Position numbers and translations under genes: made by a program
The notes under the pieces: generated by a model
What the model was told of the DNA's origin: nothing
Seen by the model: the letters and a program-made list of their open reading frames with translations, nothing else
The model's database searches: none
NCBI GenBank assembly: GCA_023430545.1
Contig: JAEZAF010000101.1
Span: 1 to 36,094 of the forward strand
Source of the DNA: Chloroflexota bacterium
Lineage (GTDB): Bacteria > Chloroflexota > Anaerolineae > Aggregatilineales > Phototrophicaceae
Direction of reading: 5' to 3'
Length of the DNA stretch: 36,094 nucleotides
Shown: positions 6,831-15,281 of the stretch, one piece after another
Layout of the letters: each line of letters begins with the position of its first letter
How positions within the stretch are numbered: the first letter of the stretch is position 1

Positions 6831-7244
6831 TCAACGGACATGATCGCGGGGTGGGCGCGGGGCATAACGCCAGCGCCGCGCCATCCGCTGTTCGTATCCC
6901 GAATCCTTGTCGCGGGTTGGGTCAAAGGGGCGCGGCTTGAACTCCACCCAGTTTCGCGGTGCTTCCGGGGCCAGATCGCTGTCATACGATTTACGGCGCG
7001 AGGGCGGAAGCAGCAGTTTGAGCGCGGTACTGTGACGTGTAGTGCGTTCGTCCAGCCTCTCCAGATGATGAAGCCCTGCCGCAAGTCCAAAGCACAATGC
7101 CGCCAGCACCGCGCTTTGCAGAATAGTGGTGATGAACGTGTCTCGTGTGCCCCACGTATGATTCAGCCCATAGACCTGCGCCGCAGTCGTCCAGACAAAA
7201 TAGACAGTGCCAATCGCACGAAGGGTGATACTCCAGAATAGCAT
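6831..7244 (-). CDS. small membrane protein, 137 aa
   Basis: Two hydrophobic segments are visible, at about residues 3-27 (including IGTVYFVWTTAAQVYGL) and 38-58 (TTILQSAVLAALCFGLAAGL). They are followed by a basic, proline/arginine-rich cytoplasmic tail (PPSRRKSYDSDLAPEAPR; RRWRYAPRPPRDHVR). I do not recognise a family. The start at ATG 7244 has AGGA six bases upstream. It lies between tRNA-Gly and the L25 gene, all on the minus strand. Coding is probable given membrane topology and ribosome-binding site; function is unknown. Confidence 0.65.
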   Translation of the reverse strand: MLFWSITLRAIGTVYFVWTTAAQVYGLNHTWGTRDTFITTILQSAVLAALCFGLAAGLHHLERLDERTTRHSTALKLLLPPSRRKSYDSDLAPEAPRNWVEFKPRPFDPTRDKDSGYEQRMARRWRYAPRPPRDHVR

Positions 7245-7354
7245 GCGTGATCCTTGAAAAGAACAATATCTCTTATTTGGAGGGTAACGCTGATACCGGG
7301 TATTCGATCGTTGAGGTTTTTGTTTTGGTTATGAGTGACTTGGCCGCACGGAAA

Positions 7355-7381
7355 CAAAAAACCGCCCTGTTGGACGGTTTA
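7355..7381 (-). terminator. rho-independent terminator after tRNA-Gly
   Basis: On the minus strand AACCGTCC, loop AACA, GGGCGGTT, then a T run. It lies 17 bases past the tRNA 3' end. Confidence 0.88.
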
Positions 7382-7397
7382 ATCGGTTTCTACCGAG

Positions 7398-7469
7398 AGC
7401 GGGTAACGGGGCTCGAACCCGTGACACCTTGCTTGGGAAGCAAGTGCTCTACCACTGAGCTACACCCGC
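7398..7469 (-). tRNA. tRNA-Gly (anticodon CCC)
   Basis: A 72-base cloverleaf. The acceptor GCGGGTG pairs with TACCCGC, with discriminator T. The D arm is GCTC-AGTGGTAGA-GCAC, and the anticodon arm CTTGC-TTCCCAA-GCAAG gives anticodon CCC. The T arm contains GGTTCGAGCCCC. CCA is not encoded. It reads GGG glycine codons. A near-consensus promoter and a terminator bracket it, so it is a single-gene unit. Confidence 0.95.
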
Positions 7470-7481
7470 AATGTATTCAGA

Positions 7482-7511
7482 ATTATAGGCTTCAGAGGGG
7501 CCGATTGTCAA
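7482..7511 (-). promoter_or_regulatory. strong promoter of tRNA-Gly
   Basis: Minus-strand TTGACA (7511-7506), an 18-base spacer and TATAAT (7487-7482). Both hexamers match the sigma-70 consensus. The -10 ends 12 bases before the mature tRNA 5' end. Confidence 0.92.
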
Positions 7512-7655
7512 GATGCCCCGACGACGTGTGTGGTAAGGGACAGGATTTCGGTTCCGTAATGCGATTTTTCACATTGCTTACACCCACCAAACAGAAACTT
7601 TAAATCTGCTGCACATCATGAGCCTATCGACTACCCTAGCAATAAGGAGCATCTC

Positions 7656-8081
7656 ATGAATACTCGTACTCACCTCAACGGACTTCGGAAGGTTTTCGCG
7701 CTGGTTGTCCTGTCCGCCGCCCTGATCGTGATGGCACTGCCAGCGTTCGCAGCAGAAGGCGGCATTATGGTCGGCCCGGACGCGCAGATTTTCATCGAAG
7801 ACGGCAGCCTCAGCATCTGGACACCGGACGCCGAGGGTGTCTGGGACAAGGCACTCTATCTCTCGGCGGACGAAATCGACGCACTGCCAGACACCCCGCA
7901 AGCCGCACAGCTTCTGGCCGAAGCCGGAGATATTCAGGTCTATCAACTGACAACCGGTGAGTTCCAGATCAATAACGGGCCGGATGCCGAAGGCAAAGTC
8001 GATGTCGTGATCCTCGACTCCGGGCTGGCGTTCTCCAACGTCGCCCAGTGGAACACCTACACGGGCGAGTCGATAGACTAG
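7656..8081 (+). CDS. exported small protein of unknown function
   Basis: 141 residues. A clear Sec signal peptide has a basic start (up to GLRK), a hydrophobic core LVVLSAALIVMAL and cleavage after AFA near residue 32. The mature part is acidic, with short beta-like stretches (AQIFIEDGSLSIWTPDAEG; KVDVVILDSGLAF). No family is recognised and it has no cysteine. The start ATG 7656 has AAGGAG seven bases upstream. Its own terminator follows (8142-8175), after a second hairpin at 8102-8122. It lies upstream of another exported protein gene. Confidence 0.8.
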   Translation: MNTRTHLNGLRKVFALVVLSAALIVMALPAFAAEGGIMVGPDAQIFIEDGSLSIWTPDAEGVWDKALYLSADEIDALPDTPQAAQLLAEAGDIQVYQLTTGEFQINNGPDAEGKVDVVILDSGLAFSNVAQWNTYTGESID

Positions 8082-8141
8082 CGCGGACAAATAACCTCCA
8101 GGGGCGGGATTCAATTCCGCCCGACTATCACACGCTGCCTG

Positions 8142-8175
8142 ATCCCGAAGATGTGGTATATCTCTTCGGGATTTT
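8142..8175 (+). terminator. rho-independent terminator
   Basis: ATCCCGAAGA (8142-8151) and TCTTCGGGAT (8163-8172) form a perfect 10-bp stem, followed by TTT. A further GGGCGG/CCGCCC hairpin lies at 8102-8122, closer to the stop codon. Confidence 0.85.
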
Positions 8176-8301
8176 CGGCTTTGGTGGCAGGCGACTCGCA
8201 GGCATAGTTAGTGCCGCGTGAGAGTCTGTGATTTCAGGCCGTAGGTTCTCTGGACATTGGCATTTAACACGAGTATCGTAAAGGTCGTTACGGATACCGT
8301 A

Positions 8302-8373
8302 AGCATGCCTGTAAGGATAACTGCAAGCGTAATTGCAGGCATGCTGCAAGCATACAGGCATGCTGCAAGCATA
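8302..8373. repeat. 19-bp tandem repeat and inverted repeat upstream of META-domain gene
   Basis: CAGGCATGCTGCAAGCATA occurs twice head to tail (8336-8354 and 8355-8373). Upstream, AAGCATGCCTG at 8302-8312 is the near-inverse of its first half, and CTGCAAGCGTA at 8321-8331 is a third partial unit. The array ends 50 bases before the start codon at 8424, where an operator would sit. The rest of the gene-free stretch 8082-8423 holds only the two hairpins near 8102-8175 and otherwise nothing I can name. Confidence 0.8.
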
Positions 8374-8423
8374 AATGAAATGCGGGTATCCACGTTATCT
8401 TTTGAAATGAGGAGGATCTGTCC

Positions 8424-9752
8424 ATGAAACTTCGCCTGATACTTCCAGTCCTTACACTGCTCGTGCTGGCCTTCGCCCTTCCGGTGATGGCACAGGATAC
8501 TGCCGATGAGACCCATGACATCGCCTATAACGGTTTCAGCTTCAGCGCCCCGCACGAACTGGGCAGCGTGACGCTGATCCGTGAGATGGAAGGCGACCCG
8601 ATTGATGCCGAAGTCCCCGGCGGGGCGCTGCCTCCACAGGTGGTCATCTCGCTTTTCCCGGAACTTCCCGAAGCGGGTATGGACTTCGCACCGCACAATG
8701 TCCGCGTCTTCAATACCGCTGATCTTCAGCAGTATGAGTTAGCCAATATCGAACTGGCCGATCTCCAGACACTGCTGGCGACTGATGTCGATCTGGTGCA
8801 GTACGCGCAGATCAGCGCCGACGGTATGGTGCAGGAACTGCCGTATCTGAACCCGATTGCCGCTGCACAGACCATCATCGGTCGGCCAAAGTATATCGAA
8901 GGCAACGGCCTGCGCGGTATCGCCTATGTGACCGCCTTCCGTCAGGATGTCTACCCGTTCCTTGCGGATAGCTTTGTCTACACCTTCAACGGTGTAAGCG
9001 ATGACGGCCAGCGTGCAGTTAACGCGTCCTTCACACTGACAACCGACCTGTTCGAAGCCGAAGTCCCGGAGGATTTCGATTACGAAGCCTTCAGCGGAGA
9101 GTACATCCCCTACCTGAACGAAACCCGTGATGCAATTAACAGCGCATCCCCGGCCAACTTCACGCCGAATCTGGACACGCTCGATCAGGTGATCGCCAGC
9201 TTCAGCTTCACCGGTGCAGTGGACGGCGGTGGCATCGGTAACACCACGGACGGCGGCGCTCAGACTGCCCCCGAAGCGGTAGAACCGACCCCGATTGTCG
9301 ATGCGACCTTTGGCGGCCTGGGCAATACCACCTGGACACTGGCCGAATTTGGTGACCCCAATGCGCTGGCCCCGCGTCTGCCGGAGAGTGAAGTCACAAT
9401 CACCTTCAGCGAACGTGGTGTGACCGGTAACGCCGGCTGCAACACCTTCGGCGGCGAGTTTAGCTATGCCGACAGCACGACCATTTCCATCAGCAATATC
9501 ATTGCCACGCGCATGGCCTGCGACGGCCCGATTCAGGAACAGGAAAACGCCTTCCTCGCGGCACTCCAGAATGTGACCGGCTATGCGGTGGACGAACGCG
9601 GCAGCCTGACCCTGTTCTATACCGAGAACGAAGTCCAGAAGCAGTTGAACTTCCGCTCCGCCGAGGCACTGGCCGCGACTGAAGAGGCAGCACAGCCGAC
9701 ACCCGAAGTCACCCCGGCAGAAGCAACACCTGAAGTCACACCCGAAGCCTAA
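8424..9752 (+). CDS. exported protein with C-terminal META (HslJ-like) domain
   Basis: 442 residues. The signal peptide is residues 1-23 (LPVLTLLVLAFALPVMA). Residues 25-262 form a domain I do not recognise. A Gly/Thr-rich linker leads to a META domain at about 300-415, with GLGNTTWTLAEF, GNAGCNTFGG (Cys339) and ATRMAC (Cys366), the usual conserved cysteine pair. The tail ends in repeated PTPEVTP and ATPEVTPEA. META domains are found in HslJ and other envelope proteins; HslJ is linked to heat-shock and novobiocin resistance, but the molecular role is unclear. The start has GAGGAGG seven to eight bases upstream. The 19-bp repeats just upstream may regulate it. Confidence 0.85.
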   Translation: MKLRLILPVLTLLVLAFALPVMAQDTADETHDIAYNGFSFSAPHELGSVTLIREMEGDPIDAEVPGGALPPQVVISLFPELPEAGMDFAPHNVRVFNTADLQQYELANIELADLQTLLATDVDLVQYAQISADGMVQELPYLNPIAAAQTIIGRPKYIEGNGLRGIAYVTAFRQDVYPFLADSFVYTFNGVSDDGQRAVNASFTLTTDLFEAEVPEDFDYEAFSGEYIPYLNETRDAINSASPANFTPNLDTLDQVIASFSFTGAVDGGGIGNTTDGGAQTAPEAVEPTPIVDATFGGLGNTTWTLAEFGDPNALAPRLPESEVTITFSERGVTGNAGCNTFGGEFSYADSTTISISNIIATRMACDGPIQEQENAFLAALQNVTGYAVDERGSLTLFYTENEVQKQLNFRSAEALAATEEAAQPTPEVTPAEATPEVTPEA

Positions 9753-9800
9753 GCGCTGTCTGAATATTCAGAGAACCACAGGCAAATACCAGTCTTCACC

Positions 9801-9841
9801 GAAAAGCGGTGTATCCTCCGGGATGCGCCGCTTTTCTTTTT
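9801..9841 (+). terminator. rho-independent terminator
   Basis: GAAAAGCGG (9801-9809) pairs with CCGCTTTTC, with an inner ATCC/GGAT stem, followed by TTTTT. Confidence 0.92.
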
Positions 9842-9955
9842 ACTACCTGAATGGGTAGGTTCTTAACCCGGCTTGTAAGATCAGGCTGAGCAACCACTTC
9901 TCAGTACGCATGATACGTCACAGTATCACAGCGACAGCGAGTGGGGGAACCATCA

Positions 9956-11569
9956 ATGCCAGATTTAGTCGTTGTATTAGGGGTAATTGCCGCCGTACTG
10001 ACGGTGTCGGCACTGGCGTCGGGATTAGTCGAGCGTGCGCCGGTTTCCTTCCCGATGATTTTCCTCGGGCTGGGCTTTTTACTTGGGGGCGGCGGCCTGA
10101 GGATGATCGAGATCGACATCCACGATCCGGTGCTTGAAACGGTTGCGATTGTCAGCCTTGCGCTGGTGCTGTTCCTGGATGCCGTCAAACTTCAGATCGA
10201 TGAACTGCGCAGTGACTGGCATGTGCCATTTCTGACGCTCGGCCCCGGCACCGTGATGGTGATTCTTGGCGTGGCCCTGGTCGCGTATCTGCTGGTCGGC
10301 ACCAATCCGCTTCAGTCCCTGCTGCTGGGGGCCATTCTCTCGTCTACCGATCCGGTGGTGCTGCGCGACATCGTCCGCGATGAACGGATTCCGCGTTCGG
10401 TGCGGCGTGCACTTGGAGTCGAAGCCGGGATGAATGACATTGTCGTGCTGCCGATTGTGCTGATTCTGGTAGCGGTGCTGACGGCACAGGCCGGTGGAAC
10501 GGGTGAGCAGATGAACTGGCTGGCCTTCCTGTTCAAGATTCTGGTCCTGAGTCCGCTGGTGGGGCTGGCGGTCGGAGGTCTTGGCGCGAATCTGATGGGG
10601 CGGGCCGATGCGCGCTTCGGCATCCGCAAGGAATATCAGGCACTTTATGGGATCGGGCTGGTACTGGCGGCCTTTGCAGCGGGACAGGCCGTCCACGGGG
10701 ATGGTTTTCTGGCGGCGTTCTTCGCAGGGCTGGCCGTGACGCTGTTCAACGTTTCATTGTGCGACTGCTTCATGGAGTACGGTGAGGTCACGTCCGAAAT
10801 GATGATGCTGCTGGCCTTCGTCCTGTTCGGTGCGCTGCTTTCATCGCTGCTGGGGACGATCGCGCTGGTGCCTGCGTTCATTCTCGCCGTCATCGGGCTG
10901 GGGATTATCCGGCCTGTGTCGCTGTGGCTGGTGCTGAAGCGGGCCAGGATGAGCAATTCAGCCCGGTTGTTCATGGGATGGTTCGGGCCTCGCGGTCTGA
11001 ACTCACTGCTGCTGGCGCTGCTGGTAGTCCATGCCGGTGTTGCGGACGCCGAATATATGATGGCAATTGTCGGGACGGTGGTCGTCGTCTCAGTGATCGC
11101 GCACGGCATCACCACAACACCGCTGTCATCAGTCTATGCACATCGGGTCGCCATCGCGCAGCAGACACTGGCCGAGGAACGCGAGAGCAGCTTTGTCGGT
11201 TTGTTCGAGCCCGATGCCAGCGAAATCCAGCGCATCAGTGTCGAGACCCTGTCCTCGCAGCTTTCCAGCCCGACCCCGCCAGTGGTGCTGGATGTCCGTT
11301 CGCGGGCGCACTACGAAAACGACGAAGGGCAGATCCCCGGCAGTATCCGCGTGCTGCCGGACCAGATCGAGGAATGGGCGTCCCATGCCGAAAAGGATCG
11401 AACCATTGTCGCCTACTGCACCTGCCCGGATGAAGCCTCCAGCGGACGGGTCTCACGTCATCTGAAGGAAATGGGCTTCGAAGCCTTTGCACTTCAGGGT
11501 GGATACAACGCCTGGAAGGCGCTGTATCCGGTAGAGCCAAAAGGTCCAGCCCTGATGCCTGCCGCCTGA
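9956..11569 (+). CDS. cation/proton antiporter (CPA1/NhaP type) fused to a rhodanese domain
   Basis: 537 residues. Residues 1-395 are a multi-pass antiporter of the CPA superfamily. TDPVV (131-135) and GVEAGMND (ND at 160-161) match the conserved membrane ion-binding segments of NhaP/CPA1 proteins. Residues about 431-528 are a rhodanese-like domain with PVVLDVRSRAHYENDEGQIPG and the active loop YCTCPDEASSGR (Cys488, Cys490), ending in LQGGYNAWKAL. It should exchange Na+ or K+ for H+ at the inner membrane. The rhodanese part lies on the cytoplasmic side if the topology is standard and may sense or transfer sulfur or redox signals (inference). I chose ATG 9956 because GGGGGAA lies about seven bases upstream; the GTG at 9941 overlaps that site. 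Confidence 0.92.
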   Translation: MPDLVVVLGVIAAVLTVSALASGLVERAPVSFPMIFLGLGFLLGGGGLRMIEIDIHDPVLETVAIVSLALVLFLDAVKLQIDELRSDWHVPFLTLGPGTVMVILGVALVAYLLVGTNPLQSLLLGAILSSTDPVVLRDIVRDERIPRSVRRALGVEAGMNDIVVLPIVLILVAVLTAQAGGTGEQMNWLAFLFKILVLSPLVGLAVGGLGANLMGRADARFGIRKEYQALYGIGLVLAAFAAGQAVHGDGFLAAFFAGLAVTLFNVSLCDCFMEYGEVTSEMMMLLAFVLFGALLSSLLGTIALVPAFILAVIGLGIIRPVSLWLVLKRARMSNSARLFMGWFGPRGLNSLLLALLVVHAGVADAEYMMAIVGTVVVVSVIAHGITTTPLSSVYAHRVAIAQQTLAEERESSFVGLFEPDASEIQRISVETLSSQLSSPTPPVVLDVRSRAHYENDEGQIPGSIRVLPDQIEEWASHAEKDRTIVAYCTCPDEASSGRVSRHLKEMGFEAFALQGGYNAWKALYPVEPKGPALMPAA

Positions 11570-11638
11570 TCCACGGTAAAAACATCCGTCGTCCGCTGTG
11601 AGGGAAAGGGTGAAAAACAGCATCAATGGTAGTTGATT

Positions 11639-11700
11639 CCCCTTCCCTCGGAGAGCGATACGAAGTATCGCCGAGTGGGGGCAAGGGGTTAGGGGATGGG
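11639..11700. repeat. C/G-tract palindromic repeat between convergent genes
   Basis: CCCCTTCCCTCGG and GGGGGCAAGGGGTTAGGGG flank a perfect 7-bp hairpin GCGATAC-GAA-GTATCGC (11655-11671). Its right arm also supplies the last codons and the stop of the CLC gene (KPPIP). It probably terminates transcription from both sides. Similar C-tract/G-tract palindromes are widespread in bacterial intergenic DNA. Confidence 0.6.
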
Positions 11701-13533
11701 GGGCTTTTCAGAGGCCGGTTTCCTGAATTTGCTCTGAAGCGTATTCTGCATCCAGCCGCTTTCGATGTGCGTCTCTTCCTGAAGCTGCTTCAGATAGGCC
11801 GACATGATATTCCCGCGGGAGAGATAGCCAGTCACCTTACCCTCATCACCGCGTCGGACGACCGGCATCCGACCCACGCCAATCGTCAGCATCCGCGTGA
11901 GGGCTTCGCGTACCGATTCATCCTCATAGGCAACCGACAGCTCGCGGGTACCGGCATCCAGCACGGTCGCCTGATGCAGTCCCGCCTCAATTGCCTTGAC
12001 GATGTCGCCGCGCGTGATGATCCCGCAGAGCTGGTCCTCTTCATCGACAATCAGCAGCGCCTGATGGCGTGTCAGACGCGGATCGCGCTGGTTGATGCGC
12101 TCGATCAGCGCTTCGACCGTCATACTGGCCGGGATCGTCACCGCGTCCTCTGTCATCACGTTGCGGACGGAGATCATCTCCAGCACGTCAGCCTCGTATT
12201 CGTGGCTGATCAGCACACCGCTGCGCCGAAGCTGCTCAGTCAGGATCGAGGTGCGCATCAGCCGTGCGACCACCACATCCGCGACCACACTCGCCAGCAT
12301 CACCGGCAGGATCGCCTCGTAGCTCTGCGTCATTTCAAAGGCGAACACAATCGACGCGAAGGTGGCACGGGTGGAACTGCCGAAGACTGCCGCCATACCG
12401 GCCATCGCGAAGGCCGCGGGTGCGGCGTCCATGCCGGGGAAGAGCTGCTGCATCACCAGTCCGAAGACCGCACCCAGTGCCGCGCCAATCATAAAGACTG
12501 GGGCCAGCACACCACCCGATGTCCCGGAGCCGAGCGCCACCAGCCAGACCGCCCCTTTGGAGACAATCAGCACCAGCAGAAAGCCAATGGCGTAATCGCT
12601 TTGCAGGATATTGCCGATGATGTGATAGCCGGGGCCGAAGACATCGACGCCGGGATAGATGAAGTGCGGCACGACATAACCCACCACGCCGACGAACAAT
12701 CCGCCAATGGCTGGCCACAGATACGTGCTGATCGGCAGGTGATGAAACAGATCCTCGATCCGGTAAAGCGCACGCGTCAGCAGGCTGGCGGTGCCGCCGC
12801 ACAGCACGCCAAGCAGCATGAAGAACACCAGATTGAGTGGGTTGCCGAAGTTGGCTGCGCCAATCGAGAACACCGGCGCTGACCCCAGCAGCACGATATG
12901 AATCGCTGTTGCAATCGTGCTGGCGATCACCAGCGGGATAAACGAGCGTGTGCGGAATTCGAACAGCAGCAGTTCAATCGCGAAGATCACTGCCGCGATC
13001 GGCGTGCCGAAGGTCGCCGCCAGCCCCGCCGCAGATCCGCACGCCAGCAGCACCTTGCGCTCGGCGGTCGTGGTATGCAGAAGCTGTCCCAGAATCGAAC
13101 CCATTGCCGCGCCGGTCTGGATGATCGGCCCTTCAGCCCCGAACGGCTGCCCCGATCCAATCGAGATTGCCGCACTGATCGGCTTGAGGATGGCGACTTT
13201 CGGATGAATGCGGCTGCCTTTCAGCAGCACGGCTTCCATTGCTTCCGGGATGCCGTGACCGCGCACCAGCGGCGTGCCGTAGCGTGCCATCAGGCCGATA
13301 ATCAGACCGCCGATCGCCGGTACAAAAATCATCAGCGGCCCCAGTGGGCTTTCCAGCGGGCTTTCGATATGCGTCGAGACATGCTGATAAAAGACGAGGT
13401 TGGTCACAAGGCCGATCATCTGATGCAGCAGTTCGGCGGCAAAGCCTGCCAGCACACCGATAATCACCGCGAGAATACTGACTTTAGTCACGTTGAATAC
13501 ACCCGATTGGGCGTTGAAGGTTCTGGATGTCAT
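11689..13533 (-). CDS. CLC-family chloride channel/transporter with CBS pair
   Basis: 614 residues. Residues 15-440 are the CLC membrane core. Chloride-pathway motifs are GHGIP (92-96, usual form GSGIP), GAEGP (132-136, with gating Glu134) and GVLAP (341-345). E187 in FAIELLLFEF sits where the proton glutamate of exchangers is found. The gating glutamate favours a Cl-/H+ exchanger, but channel function cannot be excluded. Two CBS domains follow (about 454-512 and 525-583), usually adenine-nucleotide sensors. The start ATG 13533 has AGGAG ten bases upstream. It is convergent with the antiporter gene, so two ion transporters share one terminator region. The C-terminal residues are encoded by a repeat arm. 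Confidence 0.95.
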   Translation of the reverse strand: MTSRTFNAQSGVFNVTKVSILAVIIGVLAGFAAELLHQMIGLVTNLVFYQHVSTHIESPLESPLGPLMIFVPAIGGLIIGLMARYGTPLVRGHGIPEAMEAVLLKGSRIHPKVAILKPISAAISIGSGQPFGAEGPIIQTGAAMGSILGQLLHTTTAERKVLLACGSAAGLAATFGTPIAAVIFAIELLLFEFRTRSFIPLVIASTIATAIHIVLLGSAPVFSIGAANFGNPLNLVFFMLLGVLCGGTASLLTRALYRIEDLFHHLPISTYLWPAIGGLFVGVVGYVVPHFIYPGVDVFGPGYHIIGNILQSDYAIGFLLVLIVSKGAVWLVALGSGTSGGVLAPVFMIGAALGAVFGLVMQQLFPGMDAAPAAFAMAGMAAVFGSSTRATFASIVFAFEMTQSYEAILPVMLASVVADVVVARLMRTSILTEQLRRSGVLISHEYEADVLEMISVRNVMTEDAVTIPASMTVEALIERINQRDPRLTRHQALLIVDEEDQLCGIITRGDIVKAIEAGLHQATVLDAGTRELSVAYEDESVREALTRMLTIGVGRMPVVRRGDEGKVTGYLSRGNIMSAYLKQLQEETHIESGWMQNTLQSKFRKPASEKPPIP

Positions 13534-13737
13534 GAAATGGGTTACTCCTGAAAACGGGGAATCAAAAAAAGACCGAGGTTCAGGGGCGGTAAGGGCCGGG
13601 GCGTGCGAGACACGTCACCCGGAAGAGGGGGATGTTATGCCAGTAACAGCGTTTGCGTCGTCTCATGGTAGGCAGTGTATCACAGCGCTTATCGACTAGG
13701 TAGACCGCATAGACATATATCCCTCACAGAATACATC

Positions 13738-14008
13738 CGTAGGGACAATGCCTGCATTGTCCGCCCCCAAAATCTCGCGGACAACCCACCCATCACTCCT
13801 GCAAAACTTTTTGGTCCACTTCGTTTGGAAATTCGAACCGCACAATCAGAACATTCGTGCTACACTTATAAGATTACAGGAACCCCTCTCTGAGGCGGTT
13901 GAGGGCAGGGGTGAGGTTGCAGCAGAATCGTGCAGCAAATTTTCAACGTTGAGGGGAAAAACCGTTGTTGCCGCACAAAATTTTTGTGCGGCAGCAGCAG
14001 CAGCAGCA
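13738..14008 (+). repeat. composite intergenic repeat, copy B
   Basis: It has the same module order as 884-1190. CGTAGGGACA begins a perfect REP hairpin here (GGACAATGC-CT-GCATTGTCC, 13743-13762). It is followed by GGTCCACTTCGTTTG, ATTCGAACCGCAC, GAACATTCGTGCTACA, ACCCCTCTC with GGGGTGAGG, and a GCAGCA-rich part. ACCGTTGTTGCCGCAC then leads into the hairpin GCCGCACAA/TTGTGCGGC (13970-13992) and six GCA triplets (13991-14008). The whole stretch 13534-14249 has no credible gene; besides this element it holds a degenerate third unit at 14093-14213. Confidence 0.8.
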
Positions 14009-14092
14009 ACAAAATGCTACAGGCAGCAATAATCTGCTGCTCCCGAAAATGATCTGCGCGTTATTTTGGTAAAAAGCATCTTGCGGCGCGTC

Positions 14093-14213
14093 TGATTGCA
14101 GCACTTTGTAACATCTTGCAGCAATTTTCTGCCGCAATTCCGATGACGCCATTGATTTTGAGGGGAAAATACTTGTAGCAGCACAAAAATAATGTGCTGC
14201 TGCCGCTGCTGCT
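14093..14213 (+). repeat. degenerate third copy of the 3' half of the composite repeat
   Basis: TTGCAGCACTTTG and TTGCAGCAATTTT are followed by TTTTGAGGGGAAAATAC. A diverged hairpin AGCAGCAC/GTGCTGCT (14177-14201) then leads into a CTG-type triplet run. The order matches the last third of copies A and B. The hairpin arms have changed together (CCGCAC to AGCAC), so pairing is kept. Confidence 0.6.
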
Positions 14214-14249
14214 GCAATTTGCAGACTGTCTGCTATAGCCGACGCCCTG

Positions 14250-15281
14250 CTACAGCAGATAACCTGCCGCCACCCACATCGCCGCGCTGAAGGCAATCGC
14301 GAGGAACCGCCAGCGGATTGCGACAATGCCGAGCAGCAGTACCATCGAATACAGCGCGATATACGGCGTGAAGAAGAACCACGCGATGATGCCCAGCGGT
14401 GGGTCCTGTCTGCGGAACGCCCACAGCGCCAGCGCCGCGCCGATGATCCATGACAGAAACGGCGAAAACGGCAGCAGTTTGGACGGCGCGAGGTTGAAAA
14501 ACCGCTGGATACTGGTGGTCTGCACCCGATTGAGGATGTCGAAGATCCAGTTTGGCCAGATCAGGCTGGAGAGCGCGACGGCAGCCAGTGTCACCAGGGC
14601 GATGACCGGCCATTTGCGCCACGAGACGCCGAAATAGTAGCCCAGTGCGAGCTGCGGCTTGAACAGCAGAAACAGCGGGCTGATCTCGACCGGCACCAGC
14701 AGCCCGATCAGCGTGAACCAGTCCACGTTCATCTCGATCACCGCATCGAGCGCCACGAACGAGGTCAGCGTGATCAGGACGGCGAGGAAATCGCCACCGA
14801 AGCGGTAAATGATGACGGTGACGAGGACGAAATAGCACAGCGTCTGCACCAGCACACTGACTTCCAGCGGAAGCAGCGCGAATGGCGTAAGCAGCAGCAG
14901 CAGCCACGGCGGGTTGACGAAGGCGAAGATCTCATACGGATTGGAGAAAAGCGCGACACTGGGGCGGAAGACCTCGACCTGATCGGTCCACACATTGATC
15001 GGCTGGGTGCGCATCCACATCGCCAGCATCCACGCGATCACGGCCAGAACCACTGCCGCGATCAGGGCACGTCTTTCAAGCGGGCGCGGGATCGGCGGCT
15101 TGTTGGTCGGCCTGACCCACAGCCACAGCCGGTGCAGGGTCGATTTCGCGGGTGGCGTTGATCGGGTAGAGGCCGACCCGCCGGAGACGTTCAGGATACG
15201 GCCAGATTTCACATTTTCGCTGCTCACAGTGCGGACCTCTGGTGTATTCGGAATAGCGACCAGTTCAGACGGCAACAACAC
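14250..15281 (-). CDS. GT87-like (DUF2029) multi-pass membrane protein, paralogue 1
   Basis: 343 residues. A cytoplasmic, basic N-terminal tail of about 70 residues precedes roughly eight membrane segments. After the first segment come VWTDQVEVF (Asp100) and NPYEIFAFVNPPW, and later LFKPQLALGYYFGV. These resemble the loop Asp, the NPY/PP motif and the KPQ motif of GT87 polyprenyl-phosphate-dependent mannosyltransferases, though the protein is shorter than typical. It may move sugars onto lipid or cell-surface glycans. The start is uncertain: GTG 15281 has no clear Shine-Dalgarno, and TATGAT 13 bases upstream of it could make a very short leader. A close paralogue lies upstream on the same strand. 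A polymerised-lipid role is inference. Confidence 0.7.
   Translation of the reverse strand: MLLPSELVAIPNTPEVRTVSSENVKSGRILNVSGGSASTRSTPPAKSTLHRLWLWVRPTNKPPIPRPLERRALIAAVVLAVIAWMLAMWMRTQPINVWTDQVEVFRPSVALFSNPYEIFAFVNPPWLLLLLTPFALLPLEVSVLVQTLCYFVLVTVIIYRFGGDFLAVLITLTSFVALDAVIEMNVDWFTLIGLLVPVEISPLFLLFKPQLALGYYFGVSWRKWPVIALVTLAAVALSSLIWPNWIFDILNRVQTTSIQRFFNLAPSKLLPFSPFLSWIIGAALALWAFRRQDPPLGIIAWFFFTPYIALYSMVLLLGIVAIRWRFLAIAFSAAMWVAAGYLL

Noticed and set aside
8176..8301. Riboswitch upstream of the META-domain gene
   Set aside because: I could not find a conserved aptamer core. Only direct and inverted repeats are supported.
11626..12882. Plus-strand frame of 418 codons
   Set aside because: Antisense to the CLC gene, whose motifs (GHGIP, GAEGP, CBS pair) are unambiguous.
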